A stretch of 64,000 nucleotides of DNA from CAJCIT01 sp963771305 (GCA_963771305.1 CAVYTS010000018.1:288916-352915); one strand, 5' to 3'. Shown: positions 1 through 10,424, numbered from the stretch's first letter. The notes: generated by a model not told the origin, from the letters alone. Numbers and translations: made by a program.

Positions 1-309
1 CCGTTCGCGGTTCGGAATTAGCGAAGAGCAGGTTTCTGAAACGTCGTACTCGATGCCGGGCGACTAGTCAGTCTAGCAGCGTTTCCCCACGGTCCTTATC
101 TGGACGCAGCCGAAGTGCTGCAATCGTAAGCAATTTCACTTTGGCGCCGACTCTCTCGATTCGGGTGCATTTCTGGCCTGCTACTGGAGTAGACTTCAAG
201 TGGAGCGTTTGACGTGGACGGAAGGTTGTGGTCTCCTTTCCGTAACCACTCCAGCCACGAACACGCCGGTAAGAACAGGACCCAATCCGTTCCAGGAGCC
301 AATTCAGCC
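1..309. other. no recognised gene, window edge
   Basis: No convincing coding region is seen. An open frame continues upstream of the Gfo/Idh/MocA start from 214, but those 32 codons lack protein character and precede the Tat signal, so they are treated as leader. The minus-strand frames here look like chance openings. Confidence 0.4.
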
Positions 310-1686
310 ATGTCTGCAAATGAATTCGATCGTCGAGATTTCTTGAGGCGCGCCGGGAGCGTTGGCGCAGGTATCGCCCTGGCCGGGCAGGCGATTGCCA
401 AATCCGCCGCCAAAACCAGCACGACGCGCGTGCTAGGGGCCAATGACCGCATCAATGTCGGGGTCATCGGCGTGGGAGGCCGCGGTTCCTACGTCGCGAG
501 TGCCTTTACCAGGTATGGCGACGCCAACAACAACGCTTGCCAGATTGTGGCGATTTGCGACGTCTATGAAAAGCGCAAAGCCCTCCAAGCCAAGAAATAC
601 AACTGCCAAGGCTACCTGGACTATCGAGAGGTGCTGGCGCGACCCGACATCGACGCAGTCGTCGTGGCGACACCGGACCACTGGCATGCCAAGATCGCGC
701 TCGAAGCCATGGACAAAGGCAAGGACGTCTATCTCGAAAAGCCGATGTGCCACACCACCAAAGAAGTGAAGCAGTTGGTGGACACGGTTCGCGAGACGAA
801 ACGCGTGTTGCAGGTTGGCTCGCAGACCACGTCCGCCGACCAATGGTGGAAAGCGAAGAAGGCAATCGCTGATGGAATGATTGGCCGCATGATTATGAGC
901 CAGGGCTCATATCACCGGAACTCGATTGACGGCGAATGGAACTGGCCCATCGACGCGGCAGCGGGGCCCACCGGCAAGGGCGAGGACTACATTGATTGGA
1001 AGACCTGGCTGGGACCAGCGCCAAACAGGCCTTGGGATGCGGACCGCTATTTCCGTTTCCGCAAGTATTGGGATTACTCGGGCGGTATTGCCACAGATCT
1101 GTTCTTCCACGTCGTGGCGCCACTGAACATTTGTTGGGACAAGCCTCAGTACCCAACCAAGGTTGTTGCTTCTGGCGGCATTTATGGCGGGCCCGCCTTC
1201 CAGGAAAAGCGCGAAGTCCCGGATACCTTCCATATCCTGGCCGAGTACGCGGAGGAGCATTCACTGGTGTTGACATCTTCCATGGCGAATTCGGAGCACG
1301 TGCCGGGCACGATCCGAGGTCACGAGGGCACTGTTGTCATGGTGGAGCACGGGCAATTCGAACGCTACAGCGAGTTCATCACGGTGAAGCCCGAAAAAGT
1401 CAGGCTCGATCCTAATTCAGAAGTCAGCAAGTACGGCGTTTTCCCCGACTACAAGTTCGGTGCCGATCCCATCAAGATCCCGGTCGAAAAGTCCGACATG
1501 ATGGCACTCCACGTCGGCAACTTCCTGGGCTGCATGCGTACCCGGGAGAAGCCACATCTAGACGTTGAGACGGCCGGGCACGCCCAGATTCTGATCAACC
1601 TGGCGGTTGAATCGTACCGCGAAGGCAAAGTGAAGTATTGGGATGAGAAGGCCTGGAAATCGGTGGATAAGCCGGTCAAGGGCTAG
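310..1686 (+). CDS. Gfo/Idh/MocA family oxidoreductase, Tat-exported
   Basis: Predicted NAD(P)-dependent sugar or inositol type dehydrogenase, 458 aa. The ATG at 310 puts a twin-arginine motif (RRDFLRR, residues 8-14) and a hydrophobic stretch at the N-terminus, so the protein is probably exported folded; a longer frame opens at 214 but would bury this signal. The Rossmann motif GVIGVGGRG lies at about 51-59 and the family EKP motif at about 143-145 (EKPMCHT). Tat-exported members are abundant in Acidobacteriota and Planctomycetota and act on sugars or their derivatives; the substrate cannot be told from sequence. The gene stands alone, with a broken minus-strand gene downstream. Confidence 0.88.
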   Translation: MSANEFDRRDFLRRAGSVGAGIALAGQAIAKSAAKTSTTRVLGANDRINVGVIGVGGRGSYVASAFTRYGDANNNACQIVAICDVYEKRKALQAKKYNCQGYLDYREVLARPDIDAVVVATPDHWHAKIALEAMDKGKDVYLEKPMCHTTKEVKQLVDTVRETKRVLQVGSQTTSADQWWKAKKAIADGMIGRMIMSQGSYHRNSIDGEWNWPIDAAAGPTGKGEDYIDWKTWLGPAPNRPWDADRYFRFRKYWDYSGGIATDLFFHVVAPLNICWDKPQYPTKVVASGGIYGGPAFQEKREVPDTFHILAEYAEEHSLVLTSSMANSEHVPGTIRGHEGTVVMVEHGQFERYSEFITVKPEKVRLDPNSEVSKYGVFPDYKFGADPIKIPVEKSDMMALHVGNFLGCMRTREKPHLDVETAGHAQILINLAVESYREGKVKYWDEKAWKSVDKPVKG

Positions 1687-1946
1687 TCTCTCTCGTACCT
1701 GACATTAGCTTGACTAATAGTCAAATTTGGCGCATCACGGCCGGCTGCTGCTTTCGTCATTATGAGGCATAGCTTGTTTCCTGTCTCAGTATCCAATGCA
1801 GGAAAAACTGATCAAGTCTCCGATGACAGTCCCTCCGGAAAGCGTGGCGCTGGTTGCGCTTGAAGCAGTTTGCCTGATACCGGCAGAGGGCGTTGTCATG
1901 TCAATGGCCGTGCAATGCCATCCGTTAATCGTGGTTGGTAGGGCGA

Positions 1947-2547
1947 TCACCACAGTGCATGTTCCGGTTGTTCTCGAATAAAGCTTCCGACCGTCGAGCC
2001 TCCCAGCGATCCGGCGATGCTGCAACCGGTTGCTGTGAACTTGGTTCCCGTACCGATGTTTTTTGAAAAGTAGATACCTCCCGAACTACTTAAATAGGGA
2101 ATGTTCAACGCCTGTATGCCATAAGCCGGGTTGCTCTTTGTGAGAACAATATTGGGATAGGCAAGTGGAATCGCTTCGTTGTAGCAAGTATTGCTGGTGT
2201 TCGTTTCCCCATTCCAGGAGTAGGTCATGATTCCTGGACAGCCGTTTTGTGCGTGGATCGCATAGCCGTCTTCCCATGATCCTCCCGTCAATATGGTTGT
2301 TTCCCCGTCCATGATAGAAAGTGCCAGGGCGGTCCCATTCCCGTCATACCGAATAGCCTGGGTCGTCGTTCCGGCGTAAGCAAGAAACGTAGCCCATTCG
2401 CACGGGTTTCGTATAGGTCGACCCTGTGAAGTCGATACCGCGTGCTTGGTGCTGTAAATCCAACTTCGTTTGCGAGAAGGCGGGCAAGACAACTGCCGCC
2501 AATGAGTCAAGGCAAGCCAACAGCCGAAGAACAGAGCTCCTAACCAT
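1947..2547 (-). pseudogene. frameshifted secreted hypothetical protein
   Basis: An N-terminal part reads from 2547 with a signal peptide (hydrophobic core LLACLDSLAAVVLPAFSQ) and a mature start QTKLDLQHQARGIDF. Near 2400 the frame changes, and a coherent Gly/Ser/Thr-rich beta-type sequence continues in another frame to a TGA at 1947. The mature start resembles secreted proteins of unknown function common in Solibacter-like genomes (from memory, not searched). One indel near 2395-2410 explains the break, so it is either a pseudogene or a sequencing error. It is divergent from the ROK kinase gene. Confidence 0.55.
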
Positions 2548-2798
2548 GAGCAGAAATCTCCTGACGGCCTCGCCTTCGAGGCCCGATTCTACGATATCGG
2601 TGCCAGGTCTCGGGCTGTCGGAGTGCGATCGGTCTGAACCTCGCTCAAGCCCCCAAGTTACTCAAAGTAAATCGTTTCTCTATTTCGAAAAAATCTTCGG
2701 CTCTTGTGACTGCCTTTGTCCGGCTTCCCAGTTGATGTAGCATACTGGCTGGGCGGTAACCGGTCTGGACGGGACATCGGGTGAGGGAAGTGAGGTGT

Positions 2799-3791
2799 AT
2801 GGCGTCCCACGAGGTCTATGCTGGAGTTGATATCGGCGGCACAAAGGTAGCGGTTGCCCTCGGCACCGCTGCGGGGCAGTTGCTGGCCCGTGGCAGCATG
2901 GCGATTGCCGACGGGCAGGCACCAGGAAGCCCGTCCGAGGGCAGCCCCAACTACGTCCTGGAGCGAACGGCTCAACTCATAGAATCCCTAGCCGATCAAT
3001 GTGGCGCTAGGCCGGCGGCCATCGGCGTCGGACTTCCCGGCTTGGTGAACGTCAACACGGGAACAGCGGAATTCCTGCCCAACCTTCCCGGGACGTGGAA
3101 GGGTGCTCAAGTCGCCAGGACCCTTAGTGAGCGAACCGGCAAGAGTGTCTACCTCCTGAACGACGCCCGGCTGGCAACGCTCGGTGAGCATACGTTCGGC
3201 GCGGGAAGAACGACTGCCAATATGCTCCTGGTTACGGTGGGCACTGGTATTGGCGGAGGACTGATCCTCGATGGGGGCTTGCGTTTGGGCCTGCATGGTT
3301 CCGCCGGCGAAGTGGGACATCAAACGATTTTGCCCGACGGAGTCCTCTGTGGCTGCGGCAGTCGCGGATGTCTGGAGACGCTAGCTAGCGGTCCCGCCTT
3401 GGCGGCGGAAGGGACCGCGCTGATTCAACAAGATCTCGCGCCGCGCCTTCGCGAACTGGCCAAGGGTAGTACGGTGACTCCCAAGCTCATGGTTGAAGCC
3501 GCCGCTGCGGGCGATACATTGGTGGCCAATGCCATTGACCGGGCTGCCCGCTACCTTGGAATCGGTATCGCCAACGCGATTACCATAACCGCGGTGGAGT
3601 TAGTCGTGATTACCGGCGGCATGTCGGCGCTCGGCGAGTTGCTCCTCCAGCCGGTTCGTGACGTGATCCGCGACCGGGTGCGAATGTTTCCGGGGGAAGA
3701 AGTACGGGTGTCGTGCTCCGTGCTCGGAGATCAGGCCGGCGTGTTCGGCGGCATCGCGCTCGCGGCCCAGCGTGGCTTGGCCTCAACATGA
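2799..3791 (+). CDS. ROK family sugar kinase (glucokinase-like)
   Basis: ATP-dependent hexose kinase of the ROK family, 330 aa. The phosphate-binding motif DIGGTK is at 11-16, the probable catalytic Asp at 122 (LLNDARLA), GTGIGGG at about 148-154, and the ROK zinc motif CGCGSRGC at 184-191 with the upstream zinc His at about 174. The ATG at 2799 is preferred to the in-frame GTG at 2781 because GAGG lies a suitable distance upstream and the family start aligns there. ROK members without a DNA-binding domain are kinases rather than repressors; there is no helix-turn-helix here. The nearby deoC suggests sugar and sugar-phosphate use. Exact substrate unknown. Confidence 0.88.
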   Translation: MASHEVYAGVDIGGTKVAVALGTAAGQLLARGSMAIADGQAPGSPSEGSPNYVLERTAQLIESLADQCGARPAAIGVGLPGLVNVNTGTAEFLPNLPGTWKGAQVARTLSERTGKSVYLLNDARLATLGEHTFGAGRTTANMLLVTVGTGIGGGLILDGGLRLGLHGSAGEVGHQTILPDGVLCGCGSRGCLETLASGPALAAEGTALIQQDLAPRLRELAKGSTVTPKLMVEAAAAGDTLVANAIDRAARYLGIGIANAITITAVELVVITGGMSALGELLLQPVRDVIRDRVRMFPGEEVRVSCSVLGDQAGVFGGIALAAQRGLAST

Positions 3792-3877
3792 ACAATTTCG
3801 GAGCCACGGGCGGGCCGCCCCCGCAACATTTGGTAATTCTTTAGGTGAGCAACCAAACCGATGAAGGACGGAATCGT

Positions 3878-4612
3878 ATGAACTCCCCGTACACTCTGGA
3901 CGCTATTGCGAAGATGATTGACCACTCGCTCCTGAACCCCGCCTTGACTGTCGAAGAACTGGAGGCGGGCTGCCAGGTGGCGCTGCGCTACAACACCGCC
4001 AGCGTTTGCATCATGCCCTACTACGCGGCTCGCTGCGCGGATCTGCTGCGTGGGAGCACCGTTCAGCCCAGCACCACCATCGGGTTTCCGCACGGCGGCC
4101 ATCACTCCGCTATCAAGCTGGCTGAAGTTCAACAGGCGTTGAAGGACGGCGCTACCGAACTGGACATGGTGATCAATATCAGCAAAGCCAAGTCCGGCGA
4201 TTGGGACTACGTGTCCGGCGAAATCAAGGAACTGACCATTGCCGCCCATGCCGGCGGCGCCAGAATCAAAGTGATCTTTGAGAATGCATACCATGACGAT
4301 GCGGCGAAGATCCGGCTGTGTGAGATCTGCGGCGATATCGGCGTCGACTGGGTCAAGACTTCCACCGGCTACGCCGCTACGGGCGCCACCATGGAAGACC
4401 TTCAATTGATGCGCAAGCATTCGCCGGCACATGTGCAGGTAAAGGCGGCTGGCGGTATTCGCGATCTGGACGCGCTTCTGGCGGTCCGCGAGATCGGCGT
4501 GACCCGCGTGGGCGCCACCAGGACGATCACTATGCTGGAGGAATGCCGTAAGAGACTCGGCATGCCCGCGCTCGAGGCGCAGCCTGCCGTTCCGCAGCCG
4601 GCTGGCTATTGA
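3878..4612 (+). CDS. deoC: deoxyribose-phosphate aldolase
   Basis: Cleaves 2-deoxyribose 5-phosphate to glyceraldehyde 3-phosphate and acetaldehyde in deoxynucleoside breakdown; 244 aa, cytoplasmic. The Schiff-base lysine is K160 in VKTSTGY, the proton-relay lysine K189 in VKAAGG, and the catalytic Asp is in ELDMVIN (about D96). A GTG at 3845 is in frame, but the ATG at 3878 has AAGGA upstream and matches the family start. It follows the ROK kinase by 86 nt on the same strand and may be cotranscribed. A 331-codon antisense frame over it is a shadow. Confidence 0.93.
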   Translation: MNSPYTLDAIAKMIDHSLLNPALTVEELEAGCQVALRYNTASVCIMPYYAARCADLLRGSTVQPSTTIGFPHGGHHSAIKLAEVQQALKDGATELDMVINISKAKSGDWDYVSGEIKELTIAAHAGGARIKVIFENAYHDDAAKIRLCEICGDIGVDWVKTSTGYAATGATMEDLQLMRKHSPAHVQVKAAGGIRDLDALLAVREIGVTRVGATRTITMLEECRKRLGMPALEAQPAVPQPAGY

Positions 4613-4639
4613 AACACGATCGATTCGGAAGGACAGTCC

Positions 4640-6759
4640 ATGGCGATTCTTAAGTGCGTTACTTCGTTTCTGCTGCTTGTGCGCGACCTGCCTGGCGCAG
4701 GAAGCTTCTTCAACCGAGTGGCGCACCTACGGCGGGAACCCTGCCGGTACCCGCTATTCCACTCTCACCCAGATCAATCGCCAGAATGTCGGGCAACTGC
4801 AGGTCGCCTGGACCTACGACACGGGGGACGCATTCAAGGACTCCGAGATGCAGTGCCAGCCGATCGTCGTGAATGGGACGCTCTATGCGACCACGCCGAA
4901 GCTCCGGCTGATCGCGCTAGACCCTGCAACCGGCAAATTGCGCTGGCAGTTCGATCCGAACCCGGCCGGCAGGGTAATCGGCAAATCCCGCAATCGCGGG
5001 GTGACGTTCTGGCAGGACGGTAAAGAACAGCGGATCTTCCTCGCGGCCAGCTACTACCTCTATGCTGTCGACGCGTTGACCGGCAAGGCTGTGGCGAGCT
5101 TTGGCGACAGCGGCAAGCTCGACTTGCGCGAAGGGCTCGGGCGAGAGACCGAAGGTATGTCCATCTCCGCCACCAGCCCGGGAATCATCTACAAAGATCT
5201 GTTGATCATCGGCAGCATTATCGAACGAGACACTGCCGGCCGCCCCTGGGGATATCCGGGCCTATGACGTGCGTACCGGGAAGCTGCGCTGGTCGTTTCA
5301 CACCCTTCCTCATCCCGGCGAGCCCGGCTATGAAACATGGCCCACGGACGCCTGGACCTACATCGGTGGTGTCAATAACTGGTCCGGAATGAGCCTGGAC
5401 GAGAAGCGCGGGCTGGTGTTCGCCGGTACCGGCTCGGCGGCCTTCGATTTTTACGGCTCGAACCGCTTGGGCGACGACCTCTACGCAAATACCTTACTGG
5501 CACTGGATGCCGCGACCGGCAAACGGGTCTGGCACTTCCAGGCCGTTCGGCACGATCTATGGGATCGAGACTTTCCCGCCCCTCCCACACTGGTTACGGT
5601 TGAGCGCGATGGCCACCCGGTCGACGGGGTCGCCCAGATCACCAAATCAGGTTACGTCTTCTTGTTCGACCGCGAGACCGGCAAGCCTTGTTTCCCATTG
5701 AATACAGGTCCGTCCCCAAATCGGACGTGGATGGGGAAGTCACTGCCGATACCCAGCCGTTCCCGCTTGCACCGCCGCCCTTCGCTCGCCAGACCTTCAC
5801 TGAGAGTATCGTCACCCACCGAACCCCCGAGGCACACCAGGCGGTTCTGGAGCGGTTGAAGCAGCTTCGCAGCGGGGGCCAGTTCATCCCGCCGAGCCTG
5901 CAAGGCACCGTCATCTTCCCAGGCTTCGATGGCGGCGGGGAATGGGGCGGGGCGGCGTTCGATCCTCAGACCGGACGGCTGTATGTGAATGAGAACGAGA
6001 TGGCCTGGATCATGAAACTGGTGGAGAACAAGAAGTCGGCCGGTCCGGCCACCGGAAAAAGTCTGTATCTCTCGAAGTGCGCGGGCTGCCATGGCGCGGA
6101 ACGAACCGGTACTCCGCCCGAGTTTCCCTCCCTCATCGGAATTGGCGAGAGGCATTCCATCCCGGATATTGAGAAGCTGATCCGCATGGGAAACGGACGC
6201 ATGCCTGCCTTCGGCTATCTAAAGCCGGACGAGATCGATGCCCTCACAACGTTCATCACCACCGGTGAAGACAAGGAAGTCTCTTTGGGCTCCGGCAGCT
6301 CCACCATCTGCGCTGACCGCGAAGATGGAGCAGAAGTATCGATTCGACGGATACAACAAGTTTCTTGACCCCGATGGCTACCCGGCTATGCAGCCGCCCT
6401 GGGGCACGCTGAACGCGATTGATTTGAACAAAGGCGAGATCGTCTGGAAGATTCCCTTCGGCGAGTATCCGGAACTGGTTGCGAAGATGGGCGTAACTGG
6501 CAGTGAGAACTACGGAGGCCCGGTTGTCACCGCTGGCGGTCTGCTGTTTATCGGCGCGACCACCCATGATCGGAAGTTCCGGGCCTTCGACAAGGACACG
6601 GGCTCTTTGTTGTGGCAAGCGGAATTGCCGGCAGGAGGCATCGCTACGCCGGCGACTTATCAGCTGAATGGCCGCCAATATGTCGTCATCGGAGCTGGCG
6701 GAGGGAAGTCAGGGGCACCGTCAGGCGGCACCTACGTGGCGTTCGCGTTGCCCCAGTAG
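4640..6759 (+). pseudogene. PQQ-dependent dehydrogenase with cytochrome c domain, multiply frameshifted
   Basis: Pieces in three frames join into one quinoprotein alcohol/sugar dehydrogenase of about 700 aa. The order is a signal peptide, beta-propeller repeats (ALDPATGKLRW, YDVRTGKLRW, ALDAATGKRVW), an inserted cytochrome c domain with haem motif CAGCH near 6080, then C-terminal blades ending with PATYQLNGRQYVVIGAGGG. Frame changes are needed just after the ATG (one extra G at about 4643), at about 5225, about 5690 and about 6290. Intact it would be a periplasmic enzyme passing electrons from a PQQ cofactor to the haem. Four indels in 2.1 kb, beside an intact deoC, suggest decay. It converges on the broken HipA-like gene, with 9 nt between them. 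Confidence 0.75.
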
Positions 6760-6768
6760 TAGACCCGC

Positions 6769-7607
6769 TCAGCGCCAGTTCTCGAACGTCTTGGCGCGCC
6801 CCTTCCTGGTCTGCTGGATCAGGCTCTCCACCCGCCCGCGGCGTTTCAGCAACTGCTCCAGTAGCTTCTCCAGCTCGTCCTGGTCGGAGTCGTACCAGCT
6901 ACGCGGAATCTGCTTCCACGCCTCGTCCACCACTTCCACAGGGAAGTTCCGCACCAGGTCTAGCTAGCCATGGCTGGAACGAGTCGAGCGACCGCACTTC
7001 GTCGTAGACGCTGGGCCGGAAGTACACTCCTTGCAGCGGTGAATCTTGAAAGGTCCAATGCGGACCGTTGAACACGAATCCCTGGTCGATCATTTGAGCG
7101 AAGAAGCCGATTCGCTGAGGCGCCTCCCCGCGCAACGGCGTCCAACACCGAGCTTTGGCCCGAAAGAAAATGGCCTGGCGGGAATCGGCGTTTCCGATCC
7201 ACTTATCGAACACCAGGGCGCCGATGAAATCGACCCGGTTCTCGATCTTTCCCAACACCGCGTCGGGCAGAAAATCATAGATAGCGACCCGGTCCGGGTG
7301 CACCGCCACTCGCGACCCGAAGTGAAGTCCCGGCCAGCGCGGGCTCGCGTTTCGCGCCCAGTATGATGCAAACGTCGGGATTCTCTGCCAAGAAGCTGCG
7401 GGTCAGTTCGACGATGGCCGTCTCCGGCACGAAGATCTGCAGGTAGCGAAGAAAGGCATTGGCCAGCCACTCATTGATCAGAATGCGACGGTGTTGGGGA
7501 TTGTTCAGGAACTTGACGACATAGAATTCGCCATCTTCGCCTTCGATCAAGTGAGACTGGGCTCCCCCGCGCATCTTTCGAATGAAACGGCGCGCGCGAA
7601 TAGGCAT
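6769..7607 (-). pseudogene. HipA-like kinase domain protein, frameshifted
   Basis: Three collinear minus-strand pieces give one protein of about 275 aa. The N-terminus contains YVVKFLNN (kinase-like beta-strand lysine), the middle has FDKWIGNADSRQ, which matches the HipA-type catalytic loop (D-x-x-x-x-N), and the C-terminus is helical and charged, ending GRAKTFENWR. One extra base at about 7328 and another at about 6963 break the frame. The family resembles stand-alone HipA-like kinases without an N-terminal toxin domain; its role is unknown. No antitoxin-like HipB gene is adjacent, so a toxin-antitoxin role is not supported. Confidence 0.6.
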
Positions 7608-7679
7608 TAGGCTGGGGAACTCACGGAAGCTGGCGTTGCTACTCTAGAATCTTACGACCAATCAGGGAGAACGAAAGAA

Positions 7680-7898
7680 ATGGCAGAAGAAAACGGCGAC
7701 CACAAACCCACCTCCAACCCGGACGAGGTTGCTCTGGAGCTGATGAAATTCATCGCTGTGACCACTGGTTACGGCAAAGGCACATCGTCGGCCGGTTTTG
7801 GTGGCAAAGCCTCCCGGACGGGCGAGGAGTACGCAGAAACGCTTCTGGAGTTGTTCGACCGATGCCGAGCCGCAGTGCGGAAGGAACCGGCAAAGTAG
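7680..7898 (+). CDS. small hypothetical protein
   Basis: A 72-aa soluble acidic protein starting MAEENGDHKPTSNPDE, with a predicted helix at about 17-28 (EVALELMKFIAV), a Gly-rich middle and a C-terminal helix (YAETLLELFDRCRAAVRK). GGGAG upstream of the ATG supports translation. It is divergent from the HipA-like pseudogene. I do not recognise a family and assign no function. Confidence 0.6.
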   Translation: MAEENGDHKPTSNPDEVALELMKFIAVTTGYGKGTSSAGFGGKASRTGEEYAETLLELFDRCRAAVRKEPAK

Positions 7899-7974
7899 CT
7901 TTCGATTATTGGGGAGACACGGAGCGCCCGCTGGCTAGCCCGCATGGCGGCAGCGCCCCGTTCTCCAACTCGAA

Positions 7975-8556
7975 CTAGCGCCTTTTCTTGTTGGCCTTTT
8001 GCGCGGCCTTCTTGACTGCCTTCTTGGCCGCCACTTTCTTCGGGGCCGTTTTCTTCGCTGCCGCCTTCTTCCCCGCCTTTTTCACAACTCTTTTTGCGGT
8101 CTTCTTAGCTGCCTTCTTCACAGCTTTCTTGGCCGCCTTCTTCGCCGCCGCCTTCTTGACCGCTTTTTTCACGGCCTTTTTCACGCCTTTCTTGGCGGCC
8201 GCCTTCTTCGAAGGTGCCTTCGCGGCTACTTTCTTGGGCGCAGCCTTCGGCGCCGGTACGGGTGCAGGCGGCGGGGTAGCCTTCGCTGCGGCCGGCGGCG
8301 CAGCTTTTTTCTTTGGAGGGGCCTTCTTGGGTTCGGGCACGGCCATGATCGCCACAACTTCCGTCACTTCTACTTCGGCAGCTGTCGGCAGGGGTGGCGG
8401 TGGCACCTGAACATGTGCCGGGGCCGTCGGTCGCACCTCTTCTACCAGGTCGTCATCTTCGTCGTATTCGTCTTTATCCGATTCGAGTTCCACGTGCTCA
8501 TCCTCGTAATCGAAGTCGTCTTCGTCTTCCGGTCGTAGTTTGTATTCCCAGGTCAT
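7975..8556 (-). CDS. histone H1-like Lys/Ala-rich protein with acidic N-terminus
   Basis: A 193-aa protein with a strongly bipartite charge. Residues about 8-40 are Asp/Glu-rich (DEDDFDYEDEHVELESDKDE and on), followed by a Pro/Val linker. From about 75 to the end it consists of Lys-Ala-Ala and Lys-Lys-Ala repeats with scattered Pro, like eukaryotic histone H1 tails and bacterial AlgP or Hc1-type proteins. It probably binds DNA or polyphosphate non-specifically. The repeat-rich coding DNA also opens long Phe/Ala- or Leu/Arg-rich frames on the opposite strand, which are artefacts. No TM segment or signal peptide is seen. Confidence 0.8.
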   Translation of the reverse strand: MTWEYKLRPEDEDDFDYEDEHVELESDKDEYDEDDDLVEEVRPTAPAHVQVPPPPLPTAAEVEVTEVVAIMAVPEPKKAPPKKKAAPPAAAKATPPPAPVPAPKAAPKKVAAKAPSKKAAAKKGVKKAVKKAVKKAAAKKAAKKAVKKAAKKTAKRVVKKAGKKAAAKKTAPKKVAAKKAVKKAAQKANKKRR

Positions 8557-8585
8557 TCGCCGCTCCTTTCACAAACAACACTTAG

Positions 8586-10424
8586 TTAATATCTCATCGG
8601 ACAATGCGCGAAGCAAAATGATTTCACAAGGCAAGCCGATGCGCAAGCCCCTTTCCCTAGACTACAAGCCAGAAACCTGATCCGAGCCGCCTGTTTCTCG
8701 CGAAAACTTACTTGCTTAGCTGTGAAGACTGGCGGTGTGCAGAACGGCCTTGCGGTGAATGGCGTGGGGACTAACTTTGGCGGAGGCGGCGGCAGGGTGG
8801 GAATTAGAAGAACCAATCGCAGTGCGGACTGTGGTGCGGTTGCTCTTTTGGTGATACCCCGCGGCGCGTGAGATTCGTCGTGGAAGCTGACCGGAACCAG
8901 AAGCAATTCGCCCGCTTCCAGCGAATCGGCGGCGCTATTGGCGGCAGTGATGCGCTGCGGAGCGCTGTGATATTGCGAGGCAACGGAGGCTAGCGTATCG
9001 CCGAGTTGGACATGATGCAGACGCCATGCGTCCCGATTCGCGGCAGGCACAGACCGTAACGCGGCGAGCGTCGTCTCGGCGGCGCCTTTCGGTACATGGA
9101 CCTGCAAACCAGCCGGTGCCAGGTTCCGCAAGAGAGAGGGGTTCAGGTCTCGAATTACAGAAGCAGGCTGCTGTGATGCGTCGGCAATCAATTCCAGGTT
9201 GGTCGGCGCGTCCATTTGGATCGACTCGTATTCGACCGGCGCCTCTTCGTCGATTGATTCGAGCCCATAGTCCTTGGGATTCTTGCCCATGATGGTCATG
9301 GCGATGATAATGGGCACGTAATTGGACGTCTCGCGGGGCAGGGCGTTCCGCCGTAGCAGTTCCCAGTAGTCAGCGTAGCCGGTTCGCTCCACGGCCTTAT
9401 CCACGTTTCCAGCGCCGCAATTGTAGGCCGCCATTGCCAAGTACCAGTCACCGTATCGCTCGTAAAGATCCCGCAAGTGGTGGGCCGCCGCGCGCGTCGC
9501 TTTTTCCGGGTCGAGACGCTCGTCGAAAGCGGATGTACGAACCAGATCGTAGAGCGAGCCGGTTCCAGCTATAAACTGCCACATGCCAACTGCCTGTTTA
9601 TTGGAGACAGCACGTGGTAGGAATCCAGACTCGGCCTGCGCCAGAGTAGATGAGTTCCTGGGGTACTCGCTCTTCAGCCAGAATCTTCTCAATCAGGGCC
9701 TTGTAGCGGCCGGCACGGCGTAAGCCACTAAGCAGCACGCTGCGTCCGCGATCCGTCGAGAAGTAATGGATGTAGGTCAGAACTGGGTCGGCCAACTCCA
9801 GCGTCAGACCCGACTGGGTCTGCTTGAGTTCAGAGGTCACCTGGGGGGCCAGACGGGTGTCCACCGGCGTCATCACCTCAAAGGTCATGTGACTGATTTC
9901 GTCGATGGGGGCTTTGTCGAAAACAATGGCGTCTGTGGCGTCGCCGGCGCCCAGCTTATCGATATCGAAGCGATAAATGAGATCGGAGACCTCTTCCAAG
10001 CCGCCGCTCAATCCGGCGATGATCCGGCAGCGCCTCGGGAGCCCCTAGAAGTACGTCAACGGCGGCATCGAACTCTCGGCGGGCAGCAGCCAAGTCACCT
10101 TGGAAATAGTAGGTCCGTCCGTTGGAGAGGTGGACATCAGCGCGCCTCAGCCATTCGTCCGTCTCTGCGGACTTTGCGGCTGAGTTGGGGACTGAAGCCC
10201 CGGAAGGTGGAATATTGGCACCCGTATCGAGCGCTTCGGGTTGGGAGCTTTCGGGAGCCTTGGCGGAACCTTCTCCGCTGTTTCCGGACGTTCCGTCCGT
10301 TAGAAAAGAAGGAGTCAACTGAATGCGCTTGGCGAGCCTTGAATGTCCGCTGGCCATGACGGAACCAGCCCCGAATCCGGAGAGCAGGATGATGCTGGCA
10401 AGGAACGTATTCAGTCTTGCGCAT
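8586..10424 (-). pseudogene. membrane-bound lytic murein transglycosylase D (MltD-like), frameshifted
   Basis: The intact protein would be about 600 aa: an Ala/Leu/Ile signal peptide from an ATG at 10424, an N-terminal helical region, an SLT domain with the catalytic Glu in QAESGFLPRAVS, GMWQFIAGTG and YNCGAGNV, then a LysM domain (LHHVQLGDTLASVASQYH). The family cleaves peptidoglycan glycan strands in the periplasm. The frame changes inside the signal peptide (about 10415), near 10012, and near 9655 just before the catalytic Glu. The C-terminal tail after the LysM is unusual and may also be out of frame. Decay or sequencing error; see findings. Confidence 0.7.

Noticed and set aside
3731..4726. 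331-codon frame antisense to deoC
   Set aside because: Overlaps conserved deoC completely and extends over two gene borders; composition is that of a shadow frame.
6769..7898. HipA-like gene plus the small gene at 7680 as a toxin-antitoxin pair
   Set aside because: They are divergent, the small protein has no DNA-binding motif, and the kinase type lacks the HipA toxin N-domain.
7988..8538. Phe/Ala-rich and Leu/Arg-rich frames opposite the Lys/Ala-rich gene
   Set aside because: Produced by the reverse complement of AAG/GCC repeats; they look like TM proteins only because of the repeat.
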